Notes: generated by a model from the letters alone, not told the origin. 64,000 bases of DNA from Hyphomicrobium_A sp963724945 (GCA_963724945.1 CAVRWL010000003.1:2294001-2358000); one strand, 5' to 3'; numbered from the stretch's first letter, positions 53,222 to 62,777 are shown. Numbers and translations: made by a program.

Positions 53222-54071
53222 TCAGCTCCTGAGGAAGTCGCGGATCGCTGCGCCCATCTCCGCGGCGTGGGTCTCCAGCGCAAAGTGGCCGGTATCGAAA
53301 AAGCGCACGACCGCGTCCGGGATATCGCGCTTGAACGCCTCGGCACCCGGCGGCAGGAAGAACGGATCGTTCTTGCCCCACACGGCCAGCAAAGGCGGCT
53401 TGTAAGTGCGGAAATACTTCTGGAAGGTCGGGTAGAGCGCGACATTGCTCTTGTAATCGCCGAAGAGGTCGAGCTGCACTTCATCGGCGCCGGGGCGAGC
53501 CAGGTAAAAGTTATCGAGCGAGTATCCGTCCGGAGAAACCGCGTTTCGGTCGGGGACGCCGTGCGTATATTGCCAGATGGTCGTCTCGGGCTTGAGAAAA
53601 GCGCGCAGTGCATCGCGGTTGGCTTGAGATGCATCTTCCCAGTAAGCCCGGATCGGTTTCCAGCCCGTCGCTAAGGCCCTCCTCATAGGCGTTGCCGTTC
53701 TGGGAGACGATCGCGGTGATCCGATCCGGATGCTTCACGGCGAGCCGGAATCCGGTCGGGCGCACCGTAATCGAACACGTAGACGGCATAGCGATCGAAA
53801 CCGATGACTTCGGTGAAGCGATCGATCGTCGTTGCGATCCCGTCGAAAGTGCAGCCGCGGCGCCGGCATGTCGGAATTTCCGAAGCCCGGCAAATCGGGG
53901 GCGACGATGTGGAAGCGATCGGCCAGAAGCGGGATGAGGTCGCGGAACATATGGCTCGCGCTTGGGAAGCCGTGAAGCAGCAGAAGCTTCGGGCCATCCG
54001 GCGGCCCGGCCTCGCGATAGAAGATGCTTGAATCCGTCCACGTCGGCAGTGCGATACTTGATGCCGGTCAT
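53222..54071 (-). pseudogene. Alpha/beta hydrolase (haloalkane dehalogenase/epoxide hydrolase-like), four +1 frameshifts
   Basis: Segments in successive frames give MTGIKYRTADVDGFK, then FYREAGPPDGPKLLLLHGFP to APDLPGFGNSDMP, then FDGIATTIDRFTEVIGFDRY, TGFRLAVKHPDRITAIVSQN and the long tail WKPIRAYWEDASQANRDALR onward. One surplus base near 54026, 53855, 53759 and 53670 explains all shifts; 846 bases then give 281 residues, normal for the family. The nucleophile is Asp in VFDYGAP, with the His in TGHFALE near the end. Four breaks make this the worst locus; decay cannot be excluded. Confidence 0.82.
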
Positions 54072-54091
54072 GGCGTTTCTCCGATCTTCAG

Positions 54092-55027
54092 TCAATGCGA
54101 TGCTCGCCGCCCTAATGGCTCAATCCGTGCGATCGGGCAGTTGATCAGCAGCGTCTCGGCGGGAATGACCTTTGCGTTCTGCGCCGTATCGAGGTCGTGC
54201 ACCTTGCTCCAAGCGGCACTGTCGTAGACGACACGCAGCCAGAGCGGCGAGTAATCTTTATCTCCGGGAACGCTGGCCACGACATTGTGGGTCTGCATGG
54301 AGTTGGGCTCCATGCGGAATGCCACCCCGCCCTTGGGCTCCCCGGGATTGATCGTGAAGCCATCATAGATCGGTGATACCGGCACCTCGCCCCCCGATAC
54401 CGACAACGGCGCCTCGTCGAACACAAAATATTTCGCGATCTCGCTTTTGTACCAGGCGCCGTGTAGCTCGTTCTTTCCGCCGTTGAAGCGTACGCGCGCA
54501 TGCGACTTATCGGGCACGACCGGCATGTTGATGAGCTTGGCCGTCTTCTCGGCCCTGTAACCTGATTTGGCCAGCTCGGCCGCGTTCGTGATCGTGTTGG
54601 CTACATAGCCCTTCGGCACCTCGACTTTCCAAACCTGGCGAAAGTCGTTGTAGCCCTTCTCGCCAGGCAACGTGTCGATGATGTCGAGCTGCCCTCCGAC
54701 AGGCTTGTCCTGGCCTTCCCGGTAGAGGACGTAGACAGGCGCCGGCGTCGTGCTCTGAACGTCCAGATGATAGTAGAGCACCGGCTCGCCGCTGGGCGAC
54801 AGGCCGAGCGTGTTGAGCGGCTGTGCGTCGAAATCGATTGGCTCATTCGGACCCGGAAGTCGCGCGTCGGCTGAACGCTTCAAGAGCGTCCCGGCTCTGT
54901 CGCTGTAGCGGTCAACCGAAGCAACCGAAGCGTGGTCCGGATCTGCCGCCTGCAGGGCAGCGTGCGCCGCCCCATTCCCGATGCCGAGCCAGGCTGCAGC
55001 GATCAACATCGCAATGCGGAGATTCAT
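54092..55027 (-). CDS. Exported protein of unknown function (pair member 2)
   Basis: The 311-residue product has a signal peptide (RIAMLIAAAWLGIGNGAAHA, cleavage after AHA). The mature part is beta-rich, with LDVQSTTPAPVYVLYREGQD and later MEPNSMQTHNVVASVPGDKD; no catalytic motif or membrane helix is evident. I do not recognise a family. AAAGGAGG before the ATG is ideal. Its start overlaps the stop of the upstream small secreted gene by 4 bases (ATGA), so the two are coupled. The broken hydrolase follows within 21 bases on the same strand. Confidence 0.75.
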   Translation of the reverse strand: MNLRIAMLIAAAWLGIGNGAAHAALQAADPDHASVASVDRYSDRAGTLLKRSADARLPGPNEPIDFDAQPLNTLGLSPSGEPVLYYHLDVQSTTPAPVYVLYREGQDKPVGGQLDIIDTLPGEKGYNDFRQVWKVEVPKGYVANTITNAAELAKSGYRAEKTAKLINMPVVPDKSHARVRFNGGKNELHGAWYKSEIAKYFVFDEAPLSVSGGEVPVSPIYDGFTINPGEPKGGVAFRMEPNSMQTHNVVASVPGDKDYSPLWLRVVYDSAAWSKVHDLDTAQNAKVIPAETLLINCPIARIEPLGRRASH

Positions 55028-55332
55028 TTTTGATCCTCCTTTGCTCGGTCGCTCGTCCCAATCGGTGTGATGAAAGCCTGGCGCCGGGGAATGAGCTTGA
55101 CGCGGTACGTCGCCTCGTCGCAGTGCACGATCCACACCGCTTCGTGGGGAACCGACTTGATGGCGTCGCGCATCGCCCTTCGCGCCATGGTGCAGGCAAC
55201 GCCCTGTTTGTGCAGTTGCGCCTCTATGATGCGTGCCGTGTCATCCAATTGATCGGCCGACAAAGGTGTCGGCTGCAGCTGCAAACCTGCGCTGGTGGCA
55301 GCGAGGAGGATGCAGCGATTGAAGTTGAGCAT
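55024..55332 (-). CDS. Small secreted protein (pair member 1)
   Basis: The 102-residue product has a hydrophobic N-terminal segment (FNRCILLAATSAGLQLQ) that is probably a signal peptide, then a mature part with two cysteines (GVACTMARR, IVHCDEATYRVKL). GGAGG lies 7 bases before ATG 55332. No family is recognised. It is the first gene of a leftward three-gene group with the exported protein and the hydrolase. Confidence 0.7.
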   Translation of the reverse strand: MLNFNRCILLAATSAGLQLQPTPLSADQLDDTARIIEAQLHKQGVACTMARRAMRDAIKSVPHEAVWIVHCDEATYRVKLIPRRQAFITPIGTSDRAKEDQK

Positions 55333-55679
55333 CTTCGGCCTCCTCTCGATTTGGCGGATCATTGCCACTCAGCGAACGCGTTCGCTCCCGATGCTACGGT
55401 TGAGGGCCGGCGATAGTTACGCGTGCTCTTCAAACGGCTCGCGTGGCGTAGATGAAGAAAGGTCGGGCGAAATGCGCGGGGGCGCGTCGAGTTCCCAAGG
55501 CGCGCTCAGAAAAGCGCGGTAAATTCGCAAAATGCGCACGGCGGCGCGCCTAAGCGAGCCCATGGCTAACAAAGTGCGTCGCAGGCCACTGGCATTTGAT
55601 GAAACGTCGCAGGCACTCAATTTGCAGACCGCCCGTCAGCTTGTCCCGCTGCGACGCAAACTGGACGCGGATGGCGAAT
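55333..55679. other. Intergenic between exported pair and gph
   Basis: This 347-base stretch carries the promoter of the leftward pair. Short frames on both strands (for example 55417-55620 minus) have no ribosome site or recognisable product. Confidence 0.45.
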
Positions 55680-56348
55680 TCAGCGCATCAAGGCGGCGAT
55701 CGCCGGCTCGAGCTCGCGGTAATGGTCAATGATGGCATCGGGCTTGAGCTCGGCGACGGGCGTGTCCGTGTAGCCGAAGCTCACGGCGATGACCGGGATG
55801 TTCGCCGCCCGCGCGGTCGCGACGTCGACCCTGCTGTCGCCGATCATGACGGCGCGGGCGGGATCGCCGCCCGCCAGACGGATGGTGCCGAGCAGATGCT
55901 CAGGGTGGGGCTTGAAGCTTGAAAGCGTGTCGCGGCCGGCGATCGAGGCGAAGTAGCGGTTCATGCCGAGCGCCTCGAGCAGCGACCGCGACATGGCCTC
56001 CATCTTGTTGGTGCACACTGCGAGCTTGGCGCCTTGCCGCTGAAAGCTCTGCAGCGCCTCGACCGTGCCCTCGAACGGGCGGCTGCCGACGGCGATGTTG
56101 TGCCCGTAATAATCGAGGAAGCGCTCCAACAGCCGCTCGTGCTCCTCGTCCGAAAGTCTTGCGGCCGCCGAGCCCATGGCGTGCTCGACCATGTACCTGG
56201 CGCCGTGGCCGATAAAGGGTCGCAGGCTCCTCTCGTCGACGCGGGCTAGCCCCATGTGCTCCAGCACATGGTTGGTCGCGGCGATGAGATCGGGCGCCGT
56301 GTCGACGAGCGTTCCGTCGAGGTCGAAGACGAGCGTTAAGTCGTTCAT
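55680..56348 (-). CDS. gph: Phosphoglycolate phosphatase (HAD family)
   Basis: The 222-residue product has HAD motif I DLDGTLVDT (9-17), motif II in CTNKM, and motif III/IV as GDSRVDVATARAA near 170-182, with the cap helix LIAATNHVLEHMGL. It hydrolyses 2-phosphoglycolate or a similar small phosphate ester; family-level specificity is usual for Gph. The length is standard. It is leftward, divergent from the aldehyde dehydrogenase. Confidence 0.88.
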   Translation of the reverse strand: MNDLTLVFDLDGTLVDTAPDLIAATNHVLEHMGLARVDERSLRPFIGHGARYMVEHAMGSAAARLSDEEHERLLERFLDYYGHNIAVGSRPFEGTVEALQSFQRQGAKLAVCTNKMEAMSRSLLEALGMNRYFASIAGRDTLSSFKPHPEHLLGTIRLAGGDPARAVMIGDSRVDVATARAANIPVIAVSFGYTDTPVAELKPDAIIDHYRELEPAIAALMR

Positions 56349-56500
56349 GGGATCTTCGGGGGATCTTTGGGCTGCGGCACGCGCGGCACGCTAGCCGTTG
56401 GCGGTGCCCGTGTCATCCGCAGCCGCATGTCCCTTGAAACTGCAGCCCCCGCACCTTAGAGAGAGCATCAACGAGCGCAGCATTTTGCCGCGGTGGATCG

Positions 56501-57946
56501 ATGGACAAGAAGGTCATCACGCTTCTGAGGACGCAAGCCTATATCGACGGGGCTTGGGTCGGAAAGCCGCTACTGCCCGTGACCGACAAAGCGACGGGCG
56601 AGGAGATCGCGCGGGTGCCTGCGCTCGGCGCGGCCGAGACCAAAGCCGCCATCGCGGCGGCGCATCGCGCCTTCGGCCCCTGGTCGCGGATGCTCGCCAA
56701 GGAGCGGTCGAAGATCCTGCGCCGCTGGTATGAGCTCATCCTCGAGCACGCCGACGAGCTGGCGCTGCTTCTGACCAAGGAGCAGGGCAAGCCGCTCATC
56801 GAGGCGAAGGGGGAGATTGTCTATGGCGCCGGCTTCGTCGAGCTGTTCGCCGAGGAGGCCAAGCGCGTCTACGGCGAGACGATCCCGACGCATAAGGCGG
56901 ACGCGCGCGTCATCGTCATGAGGCAGCCGGTCGGCGTCGTCGCCGCCATCACGCCGTGGAACTTCCCCAATGCCATGATCACGCGCAAGGTGTCGCCCGC
57001 GCTGGCCGTGGGCTGCACCGTCGTCGTCAAGCCGGCCGAGGATACCCCGCTCTCGGCTCTGGCGCTTGCCGAGCTCGCCGAGCGCGCCGGGATGCCCAAG
57101 GGCGTGCTCAACGTCGTCACGGCCAAGGACCCGGTCCCGGTCGGCGCCGAGATGACCACAAATCCACTCGTGCGCATGATCACCTTCACGGGCTCCACCG
57201 AGGTGGGCAAGCTCTTGATGGCGCAGGCGGCGAAAGGCGTGAAACGCGTCGGCATGGAGCTCGGCGGCAACGCGCCGTTCATCGTGTTCGACGATGCCGA
57301 CCTCGACAGGGCGGTGGCGGGCGCGCTCGCCTCGAAGTTCCGCAACGCCGGGCAGACGTGCGTTTGCGCCAACCGCATCCTCGTGCAGGCCGGCGCCTAC
57401 GACGCCTTCGCGGAGAAGCTCACCGCGGCCGTGCGCAAGCTCAAGGTTGGTCCCGGGACCGAGGCCGGCGTCACGGTGGGTCCGCTCATCAACGCCGAGG
57501 CCGTCGCGAAGGTGGAGCGGCACGTGGCTGACGCGGTGAAGCACGGAGCGCGCGTGGTCGTTGGCGGCAAGCGCAGCCCGCAAGGCGGCACCTACTTCGA
57601 GCCGACCATCCTGACCGGGGTGACGCCCGCCATGCTTGTTGCGCGCGAGGAGACTTTTGGCCCCGTGGCCCCGCTCTTCAAGTTCGCGACCGAGGAGGAA
57701 GCCGTGCGCATGGCCAACGACACGCCCTACGGCCTTGCCGCCTATTTCTTCACGCGCGACATGGGACGCTGCTGGCGCGTGGCCGAGGCGTTGGAGTACG
57801 GCATCGTCGGCGTCAACGAGGGGCTGACCTCGACGGAGATCGCGCCGTTCGGCGGCTTCAAGGAAAGCGGCATCGGGCGCGAGGGGTCGCATCACGGCAT
57901 CGAGGAGTTCCTCGAGACCAAGTACATGCTTATGGGCGGTCTGTGA
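56501..57946 (+). CDS. gabD: NAD(P)-dependent succinate-semialdehyde dehydrogenase
   Basis: The 481-residue product is an aldehyde dehydrogenase. VAAITPWNFPNAMITRKVSP is the cofactor-pocket motif, catalytic Glu is in MELGGNAPF (about 250-258), and catalytic Cys in GQTCVCANRI near 286-295. The GabD signature FHGETIPTH-like YGETIPTHKADAR and the ARVPALG-type start support succinate semialdehyde over other aldehydes. It feeds GABA degradation into the TCA cycle. The subfamily call is good but not proven. It is a single rightward gene before rpiA. Confidence 0.9.
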   Translation: MDKKVITLLRTQAYIDGAWVGKPLLPVTDKATGEEIARVPALGAAETKAAIAAAHRAFGPWSRMLAKERSKILRRWYELILEHADELALLLTKEQGKPLIEAKGEIVYGAGFVELFAEEAKRVYGETIPTHKADARVIVMRQPVGVVAAITPWNFPNAMITRKVSPALAVGCTVVVKPAEDTPLSALALAELAERAGMPKGVLNVVTAKDPVPVGAEMTTNPLVRMITFTGSTEVGKLLMAQAAKGVKRVGMELGGNAPFIVFDDADLDRAVAGALASKFRNAGQTCVCANRILVQAGAYDAFAEKLTAAVRKLKVGPGTEAGVTVGPLINAEAVAKVERHVADAVKHGARVVVGGKRSPQGGTYFEPTILTGVTPAMLVAREETFGPVAPLFKFATEEEAVRMANDTPYGLAAYFFTRDMGRCWRVAEALEYGIVGVNEGLTSTEIAPFGGFKESGIGREGSHHGIEEFLETKYMLMGGL

Positions 57947-58093
57947 TCGCATAGGATTAAGCCGTGCGCTGCGGCAGCGGCGGCTTAGGCGGCGCGAGCC
58001 GAGAGGCCAAGAGGCTCGCGTCGCTTCCTTCGTTAGAGGCGTCGCCAATTATGACGCGCTTCCCAAGCGGAGCGCAGTGCGGGGAGGGCATCC

Positions 58094-58804
58094 ATGAGCA
58101 ACGACGCCTTGAAGCTGGCGGCCGCCGAGCGCGCGCTGCAGTACGTGGAGCCGGGCATGAAGCTCGGGCTCGGTACGGGCACGACGGCGGCCAAGTTCGT
58201 CGATCTCCTAGGTCCCAAGGTCAAAGCCGGGCTCGACGTGATCTGCGTGGCGACGTCGCGGGCGACGCAGGCGCGCGCCGAGGCGCTCGGCATCCCGATG
58301 ACGACGCTCGACGAGATGCCGTTCCTCGATCTGACGGTCGACGGCGCCGACCAGCTCGACGACGAGTTGCGCCTGATCAAAGGCGGCGGCGGGGCGCTTC
58401 TGCGCGAAAAGATCGTGGCGACCGCGTCGGGGCGCATGATCGTCATCGCGGACGCCTCCAAGCGGGTCGCAACGCTCGGCTCCCATCCGCTCCCCCTCGA
58501 GGTGGTGCAGTTCGGCCTGACCGCCACGCGCAACATGGTCGTCGCGATGGCCGCCGACGCCGGCTGCGAAGGCGAGATCACGCTCAGGAAAGGCGCCGAC
58601 GGCAAGCCGTTCGTGACCGACAGCGGCAACTACATTCTCGATTGCGCCTTCGGCTCGATCGCCGACCCGGAGGATCTCGACGAGGCGCTGAAGCTGATCC
58701 CGGGCGTGGTCGAGAACGGTATGTTCCTCGGCATCGCCGATCTGGCGATCGTTGCCGGCGAGGACGGGATCAGCTTCGTCGGGTCGCAAGACGGCGACGT
58801 GTAA
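58094..58804 (+). CDS. rpiA: Ribose-5-phosphate isomerase A
   Basis: The 236-residue product interconverts ribose 5-phosphate and ribulose 5-phosphate. The phosphate loop GTGTTA is at 27-32, the DGAD loop at 83-86, Lys96 and catalytic Glu105 in KGGGGALLREKI, all in family position. Length matches bacterial RpiA. GGAGGGCATCC precedes the ATG. It precedes gor by 24 bases and is probably cotranscribed with it, linking pentose-phosphate NADPH supply to glutathione reduction. Confidence 0.96.
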   Translation: MSNDALKLAAAERALQYVEPGMKLGLGTGTTAAKFVDLLGPKVKAGLDVICVATSRATQARAEALGIPMTTLDEMPFLDLTVDGADQLDDELRLIKGGGGALLREKIVATASGRMIVIADASKRVATLGSHPLPLEVVQFGLTATRNMVVAMAADAGCEGEITLRKGADGKPFVTDSGNYILDCAFGSIADPEDLDEALKLIPGVVENGMFLGIADLAIVAGEDGISFVGSQDGDV

Positions 58805-58827
58805 GGCTCGACTGGGGCGCGGGGCAT

Positions 58828-60212
58828 ATGGCCGAGGTTGACTTCGATCTCTTCGTGATCGGCGCCGGCTCGGGCGGCGTGCGCGCGGCGCGCATCGCCG
58901 CGGGTCACGGCGCCAAGGTCGCGATCGCCGAGGAGTACCGCATCGGCGGCACCTGCGTCATTCGCGGATGCGTGCCCAAGAAGCTTCTGGTGTACGCCAG
59001 CCGCTTCTCCGAGGACTTCGCGGATGCGCGCGGCTTTGGCTGGCACATCGAGAGCCCGGTCTTCGACTGGCCGGCCCTGATCGCGGCCAAGGATAAGGAG
59101 ATTGCCCGCCTCGAGCAGATCTACCGCGCCAACCTGGAGCGTATCGGGCGTCACGATCCTCACCGAGCGGGCCGAGGTCGCCGGGCCCACGAGCGTCCGG
59201 CTCAAGACGTCGGGGCGCACCTTCGAGGTCGGCAAGATCCTGATCGCGACGGGCGGCAAGCCGGCGCTCGGCGAGCCGATCCCGGGGCTCGAGCACGTCA
59301 TCACCTCGAATGAGGCGTTCGATCTCGAGCGGCTCCCCGAGCGCATCGCCGTCTACGGCGGCGGCTATATCGCGGTGGAGTTCGCCGGCATCTTCGCCGG
59401 CCTCGGGTCGGAGGTGACGCTCATCTACCGCGGCGACAAGATCCTGCGCGGCTTCGACGAGGACTTGCGCGACGCGCTGAGCGAGGCGTACGCCAGGCGC
59501 GGGATCCGCATCCTGACGCAGCGCACGTTCACCAGCATTGAAAAGTCGGGCGGGGGGCTCGTCGGCCAGCCTTGACGATGGCTCGCGCATCGAGGCGGAC
59601 CAGATCATGTTCGCCATCGGCCGCGCGCCCAATACTGCCGGGCTCGGGCTCGATGCGGCCGGCGTCAAGCTCGGCTGGAACGGCCACGTCGCCGTCAACG
59701 AGTATTCACGATCCTCCGTCGAGACGATCTTTGCCGTCGGCGACGTGACCGACCGCCTGGCGCTGACACCCGTTGCCATCCGCGAGGGCCACGCCTTCGC
59801 CGACACGGAGTTCGGGGGCAAGCCCTGGTTCGTCGAGCACGCGATGGTGCCGACGGCGGTGTTCTCCACGCCCGAGATCGCCACCGTGGGCTGGCCCGAG
59901 CACCTGGCGGCGGAGCACTGCGGCAAGCTCCACGTCTACAAGGCGGCGTTCCGGCCCTTGAAGGCGACGCTGTCGGGACGCGACGAGAAGATGCTCATGA
60001 AGCTCATCGTCGCGGAGGACAGCGGCAAGGTCATCGGCTGCCATGTTCTGGGGGAGGACGCCGCCGAGATCGTGCAGATGGCCGCAATCGCCATGCGGCT
60101 CGGCGCCACGAAGGCCGATTTCGACGCCACGATGGGCCTGCACCCGACGGCGGCCGAGGAGCTCGTCACCATGCGCGAGAAGTGGGTGGCGCCCACCGAG
60201 GCGGCCGGGTGA
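58828..60212 (+). pseudogene. gor: Glutathione reductase, two +1 frameshifts
   Basis: FAD motif GAGSGG is at 12-17 and the redox pair Cys43 and Cys48 in GGTCVIRGCVPKK. After about residue 106 (near 59144) the frame shifts to TILTERAEVAGPTSVRLKTS, including the NADPH motif GGGYIAVEFAG. Near 59553 an extra G in a G-run shifts it again to SLDDGSRIEADQIMFAIGRA and the dimer domain, with catalytic His in GLHPTAAEE. Removing two bases gives 460 residues, the family length. The enzyme reduces GSSG with NADPH. Errors are more likely than decay. Confidence 0.88.
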
Positions 60213-60617
60213 GGGCGCTTTGCGCGGCTGAGCGGACGTGAGAACGCCTGAGGCGCGACGGCCGCGAAGGGCCAGGAGCGGATATCGAGGCTTGCGATGT
60301 GCGATCGCCCACCTTTGGCGCTCGATCCCAACTGCGGACATGGCGCCGCTAGTTGCGGGACGTGCGGCGGCTGACCTCGCAAAGTCTGCGTAAGGCGCGT
60401 ACCGCCGCTGAACGAAGTCCGGGGCTAGCCTGAACGGAATCCTTAACCTCGGTGACGTCGCCAAGCGCGCTCCGGGTCGAAAGCAACGGGGCCCAACGCG
60501 ATGAGCTTCATCGCCGGCCTGCGATGCTCTTCCGACCCAGTGCACGAAGCGTCCCTAAAACGGATCGAAGCCCTCTTCCGAAGTCGCGCTAATCTTCGTT
60601 TGCGCCGAGTATCGGGG
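60213..60617. other. Intergenic, nothing convincing
   Basis: This 405-base stretch lies between gor and the small secreted gene on the opposite strand. A 69-codon frame at 60501-60710 has no ribosome site and antisense overlap, and is not accepted. Confidence 0.45.
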
Positions 60618-60920
60618 TCAGAAGGGCATGCAAAGCCAAGCGCCCAAGCAGGCATGGGGTGCCGTCGCGCTGCACGCCGTCTGCGAGGAGCGACACGTCG
60701 TTGTAGCTGAGCCGTCTTTGCACGTCGTGTGGACAGGGCCCTTACCCACGCGACCCTTCCCATAGATGACGTTTGCAAGACCGTGCGTCGCAAAGACGTA
60801 GGCGATATCGTGGGTCACAGCTTCGCCGACCGCCTCGACCTTGATGCAATTGGCCTGAGCCGTCGCCGAAAGTGCGCAGATCACCGCCGTGGCGGCTAAG
60901 CCTAGCTTCAAAGAGCGCAT
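60618..60920 (-). CDS. Small secreted Cys-containing protein, function unknown
   Basis: The 100-residue product has a signal peptide (LKLGLAATAVICALSATAQA, cleavage after AQA) and a mature part with several cysteines, including CKDGSATTTCRSSQTAC near 67-83. GGAGGGGCAA before ATG 60920 is a strong ribosome site. I do not recognise a named family. The last 15 residues look less constrained than the rest. It is a monocistronic leftward gene. Confidence 0.68.
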   Translation of the reverse strand: MRSLKLGLAATAVICALSATAQANCIKVEAVGEAVTHDIAYVFATHGLANVIYGKGRVGKGPVHTTCKDGSATTTCRSSQTACSATAPHACLGAWLCMPF

Positions 60921-61062
60921 TTGCCCCTCCAAAAAATGATCCATCCCGGTCTGGAAACTAGTTGAGCGCGTGGCCCTCGACAACAGAATTGGCCTGCGGC
61001 AAGCCGGTTCTCCCGCAAGGAACGGGAAAGCGTGCCGCATTTGCCACCATCCGGCGGCCCGT

Positions 61063-61100
61063 GCGCGTCATGCCGGAGGCATGCTTCCAGCATGACGCGC
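61063..61100. repeat. Palindrome 1 of the repeat cluster
   Basis: GCGCGTCATGC (61063-61073) and GCATGACGCGC (61090-61100) are perfect inverted copies, enclosing a second palindrome, GGAGGCATGCTTCC. Confidence 0.75.
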
Positions 61101-61118
61101 AGCGGTGCGACGCAGACA

Positions 61119-61200
61119 CGGGATCTTGCGACGAGCGCCGGCGCCCGCGGCAAGATCCCGGCTCTCCCCCGGCTCAAGGCCGGGGTCGGCCGGGATGACG
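61119..61200. repeat. Palindrome 2 of the repeat cluster
   Basis: CGGGATCTTGC (61119-61129) pairs with GCAAGATCCCG (61150-61160), and CCCCGGC (61167-61173) with GCCGGGG (61179-61185). The end carries GCCGGGATGACGG, shared with the element at 61384-61440. Confidence 0.72.
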
Positions 61201-61253
61201 GGTAAGAACGGGGCGGCGACGCCGCGAGGGCAACGACGCGTGCCTCCTCTCTA

Positions 61254-61283
61254 ACGTCATCCCGCTGTAGAGCGGGACCCACG
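61254..61283. repeat. Palindrome 3 of the repeat cluster
   Basis: GTCATCCCGCT and AGCGGGACCCACGC surround a 4-base loop. GTCATCCCG and CGGGACCCACGC reappear inverted at 61384-61435, so the two are members of one dispersed family in opposite orientation. Confidence 0.72.
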
Positions 61284-61383
61284 CCAGCGTCCACAATCGC
61301 TTCTGCCGGCCGAGACTTTGAAACGCAGCAGCAGCGGCCGATCGCGGAACGAGAAGCGCCGTCGTTGTGCGCGCGGACACTTG

Positions 61384-61440
61384 CGTGGGTCCCGGCCGTC
61401 CATGCGAAGCATGGCTCCGCCATGACGCCGGGATGACGGG
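61384..61440. repeat. Palindrome 4 of the repeat cluster (inverted copy of 3)
   Basis: GCGTGGGTCCCGG and CCGGGATGACGG flank a 30-base core containing CATGCGAAGCATG. Read on the minus strand it begins GTCATCCCGG and ends GGGACCCACGC, as in palindrome 3. Confidence 0.72.
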
Positions 61441-62015
61441 GTGGGTGGGCCCAGCTTTGCGCTCAAGAAACTTATCCCCACCCGTCCCACCTCCCCTATA
61501 CTCCCCGCACCCCTGCCCGTCATGGGACGCATCAGCTGAGCGGCTTTGCGGGGCGGGGGCGGTGCCCGGTTGAGGCTTTCGTCCGTACCGTCGCGGGCGT
61601 CTGCCGCGAGGATTAGCTCTCCTCGGATTCCGGGGCCGCGGATCGAGGCTGTGCGCAATGGCAACAGAGCGCACGGACGCCCGTCGGCAGCGGCGCTCCA
61701 CTTGTCAGCCATGCTCCGCATGGATGCATTCGGCGCGCAGCAGCTCTAGGTTCTGGACGCGTGAGGCTCGGGCGAAGCGTCCCGGGCCGGACCGATGAGC
61801 CCGCTGACGATGTGACCGCACCCTCGGCACGGTACGCAACCGGCGCGGGCGCCGCAAGGCTGCCCTGTGTCGCGACAGGATCGCAGCGCTTCGGCGCCCG
61901 CGCTCCCTCGCTCTTTGACAAACCCTCGGGCGTCACCGCCGCGAGGCCGAAGGCGTGCGAGTTGAATGCTGCGGGCCCCGGTGCTAGGTCGCGGCAGTTG
62001 GCAGAGAGGGCCCCC

Positions 62016-62771
62016 ATGCAGCGGCTGAAAGAGAAAATCGCGCTCGTCACTGGCTCGGGCGCCGGCATCGGCCGCGCCGTGGCGAAGCTCTTCGCCGAGG
62101 AGGGCGCGCACGTCTACATCACCGACATCGACGGCGAGGGGGCCGCGAAGGGTGCGGCCGAGCTCGCCGCCACCGGCCATGCGGTGACGGCGATGGCAGT
62201 CGACGTCTCGCGCGGCCAGGACGTCACCGCGCTGATGCGGCTTATCGAGCAGAAGCACCGCCGCCTCGACGTCGTCGTCAACAACGCTGGCATCAACGTG
62301 CGCTCGGACTTTCGCAACATGTCGGACGCCGACTGGGTGCGCCTGCGCGAGGTGAACCTCGACGGCATCATCCGCATCGCGCGCGACACCTTCCCGCTGA
62401 TGAAGGCGTCGGGGCGCGCCTCCCTCGTTAATATGGCCTCCATCATGGGCCACCGCGGCATGCGCACGCTGGCGGCTTACGGGGCGACCAAAGGCGCGAT
62501 CTCGGCGCTGACGCGCGGGCTCGCGGTCGAGTACGCGCCCTACAACATCCGCGTCAACGCGCTGGCACCGGGCTTCATTGAGACGGCGCTGACCGAGCGC
62601 GTGCTGCGCGTCAAGGCGTTCTCGGAGGCGCTCTTGGAGCAGACGCCGCTCAAACGCTTCGGCACACCCGAGGACGTGGCGATGGCGGCGTTGTTTTTCG
62701 CCTCAGATGAGTCCGCTTTCATCACCGGGGCCGAGCTCGCCATCGATGGCGGCATGGCAGCGGCATTGTGA
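62016..62771 (+). CDS. Short-chain dehydrogenase/reductase (SDR)
   Basis: The 251-residue product is a classical SDR. The NAD(P) motif TGSGAGIG is at 12-19, NNAG at 89-92, the catalytic Ser142 and YGATK (Tyr155, Lys159), and the FITGAELAIDGG ending. ASP/acidic residue after beta-2 (TDIDG) suggests NAD preference. Substrate unknown. GAGAGGG lies about 7 bases before the ATG. The frame is open upstream to 61761, but without similarity, so ATG 62016 is used. Confidence 0.93.
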   Translation: MQRLKEKIALVTGSGAGIGRAVAKLFAEEGAHVYITDIDGEGAAKGAAELAATGHAVTAMAVDVSRGQDVTALMRLIEQKHRRLDVVVNNAGINVRSDFRNMSDADWVRLREVNLDGIIRIARDTFPLMKASGRASLVNMASIMGHRGMRTLAAYGATKGAISALTRGLAVEYAPYNIRVNALAPGFIETALTERVLRVKAFSEALLEQTPLKRFGTPEDVAMAALFFASDESAFITGAELAIDGGMAAAL

Positions 62772-62777
62772 TCGCGG

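Larger units (their letters stand above)
60921..62015. other. Long intergenic region with palindromic repeat elements
   Basis: No gene is supported in these 1.1 kb. Several repeated palindromic elements lie at 61063-61100, 61119-61190, 61254-61280 and 61384-61440 (annotated separately). The 3' part (61741-62015) leads into the SDR gene without recognisable signals. Confidence 0.5.

Noticed and set aside
60501..60710. 69-codon plus-strand frame next to gor
   Set aside because: No ribosome site, antisense overlap with the secreted gene, and Arg-rich random-like composition.
61746..62453. 235-codon minus-strand frame overlapping the SDR gene start
   Set aside because: Antisense shadow, with no family similarity.
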